Virus record (IMG/VR): IMGVR_UViG_3300047471_000194
Coordinates: 1 to 28,059 of that record
DNA length: 28,059 nucleotides
From: a virus
Reading direction: 5' to 3' (one strand)
Numbering within the stretch: position 1 is the first letter of the stretch; the number at the start of each line of letters is the position of its first letter. Both the position numbers and the translations under genes were made by a program. Below are positions 27,750 through 28,059 of the stretch, in pieces. Under the pieces are notes generated by a model. It searched no databases, was not told the origin of the DNA, and worked only from the letters and a program-made list of their open reading frames with translations.

Positions 27750-28059
27750 GCGGCCACGCCGACACCATCCGCCTCGCTCTTGGCACCGACCTCCTAGACC
27801 AGGACGATGGGGGCGTACCGGCTGCGCTCGCTGCTCTGGACGCGCTTGTGGCGGAGAACCAGCAGCAGACTGAGGCGCTGCATCGTTGCCGTGACGACTA
27901 TCACACGAAGGTCAAGGCGCTTGTGGCGGAGAACCAGCAACAGGGGCACAAGGTCGCGGCGTACGACGCGGCCAGGGCGAAGGTCAAGATCGAGGGAAAC
28001 ACCCGCGCTTACTACGTCTTGCGAGCTGAGAAGGCCGAGGCGGAGATCCAGCAACTACG
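27746..28059 (+). CDS. Coiled-coil protein, cut by the window end
   Basis: Starts ATG 27746 (ATGA overlap) and runs off the edge without a stop; 104 residues visible. Begins MSGHADTIRLALGTDLLDQD, then a helical Gln/Glu-rich part containing ALVAENQQQ twice. The two copies come from a 27-base direct repeat (27842-27868 and 27917-27943, one mismatch) exactly 25 codons apart. Similar small coiled-coil genes near phage replication genes are of unknown function. Confidence 0.65.
   Translation, partial: MSGHADTIRLALGTDLLDQDDGGVPAALAALDALVAENQQQTEALHRCRDDYHTKVKALVAENQQQGHKVAAYDAARAKVKIEGNTRAYYVLRAEKAEAEIQQL
27842..27943 (+). repeat. 27-base direct repeat, one mismatch
   Basis: Copies at 27842-27868 and 27917-27943 share 26 of 27 bases and start 75 bases apart, keeping the reading frame. 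The only difference is a silent Gln codon change (CAG/CAA). Near identity in bases as well as protein suggests recent duplication in a coiled-coil segment. Confidence 0.85.

Noticed and set aside
1-28059. tRNA genes, CRISPR arrays, insertion sequences, integrase or attachment sites
   Set aside because: None seen: no cloverleaf-like segments in the short gaps, no regularly spaced repeats outside coding repeats, and no recombinase motifs.

Overview
The window is a contiguous stretch of a tailed double-stranded DNA phage or prophage, with every supported gene on the + strand. It is GC-rich and uses ATG, GTG and TTG starts. Genes are packed with 1-, 4- or 8-base stop/start overlaps. HK97-type head genes, a lambda-like siphovirus tail order and an actinobacterial-type promoter (TTGACT-N17-TAGTTT) point to a high-GC Gram-positive host, most likely an actinobacterium. 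The host assignment is inference, and no named relative is claimed. No integrase, repressor, tRNA or CRISPR was seen.

Head module (about 1-7442): HNH endonuclease, large terminase, a two-helix membrane microprotein, portal, prohead protease with an extra C-terminal module, HK97-fold major capsid protein followed by a strong hairpin, two small unknowns, an unusual connector carrying a duplicated beta-rich N-terminus, and a tail-terminator-like protein.

Enzyme cassette (about 7439-11449): a membrane microprotein is followed by six translationally coupled genes between the tail terminator and the tail tube. They encode a Rossmann/methyltransferase-like protein, a GNAT-like protein, two GT-A glycosyltransferases, a NodB-like polysaccharide deacetylase and a third GT-A glycosyltransferase. 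This is the strongest candidate for an undescribed system: a glycan-building or virion-decorating pathway expressed with the structural genes.

Tail module (11446-21610): a small unknown, the major tail protein, a tail assembly chaperone pair joined by a -1 frameshift at C CCT TTG (12428-12434), a gp10-like protein, a 904-residue tape measure with three C-terminal repeats, a hub-like minor tail protein, a putative carbohydrate-binding minor tail protein, two small structural proteins, and two paralogous lectin-like tail proteins flanking a repeat-built protein.

Lysis and end of the late operon (21607-23523): a membrane/coiled-coil protein, an NlpC/P60-like endolysin, a two-helix holin candidate, a possible beta-barrel protein and a small coiled-coil protein. 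A perfect 10-bp hairpin (23534-23569) followed directly by a promoter separates this from the next operon.

Second operon (23634-end): small early-type genes including a zinc-finger microprotein, then a PD-(D/E)XK exonuclease and a P-loop ATPase that probably form a recombination pair, then a string of microproteins and a coiled-coil gene cut by the window edge.
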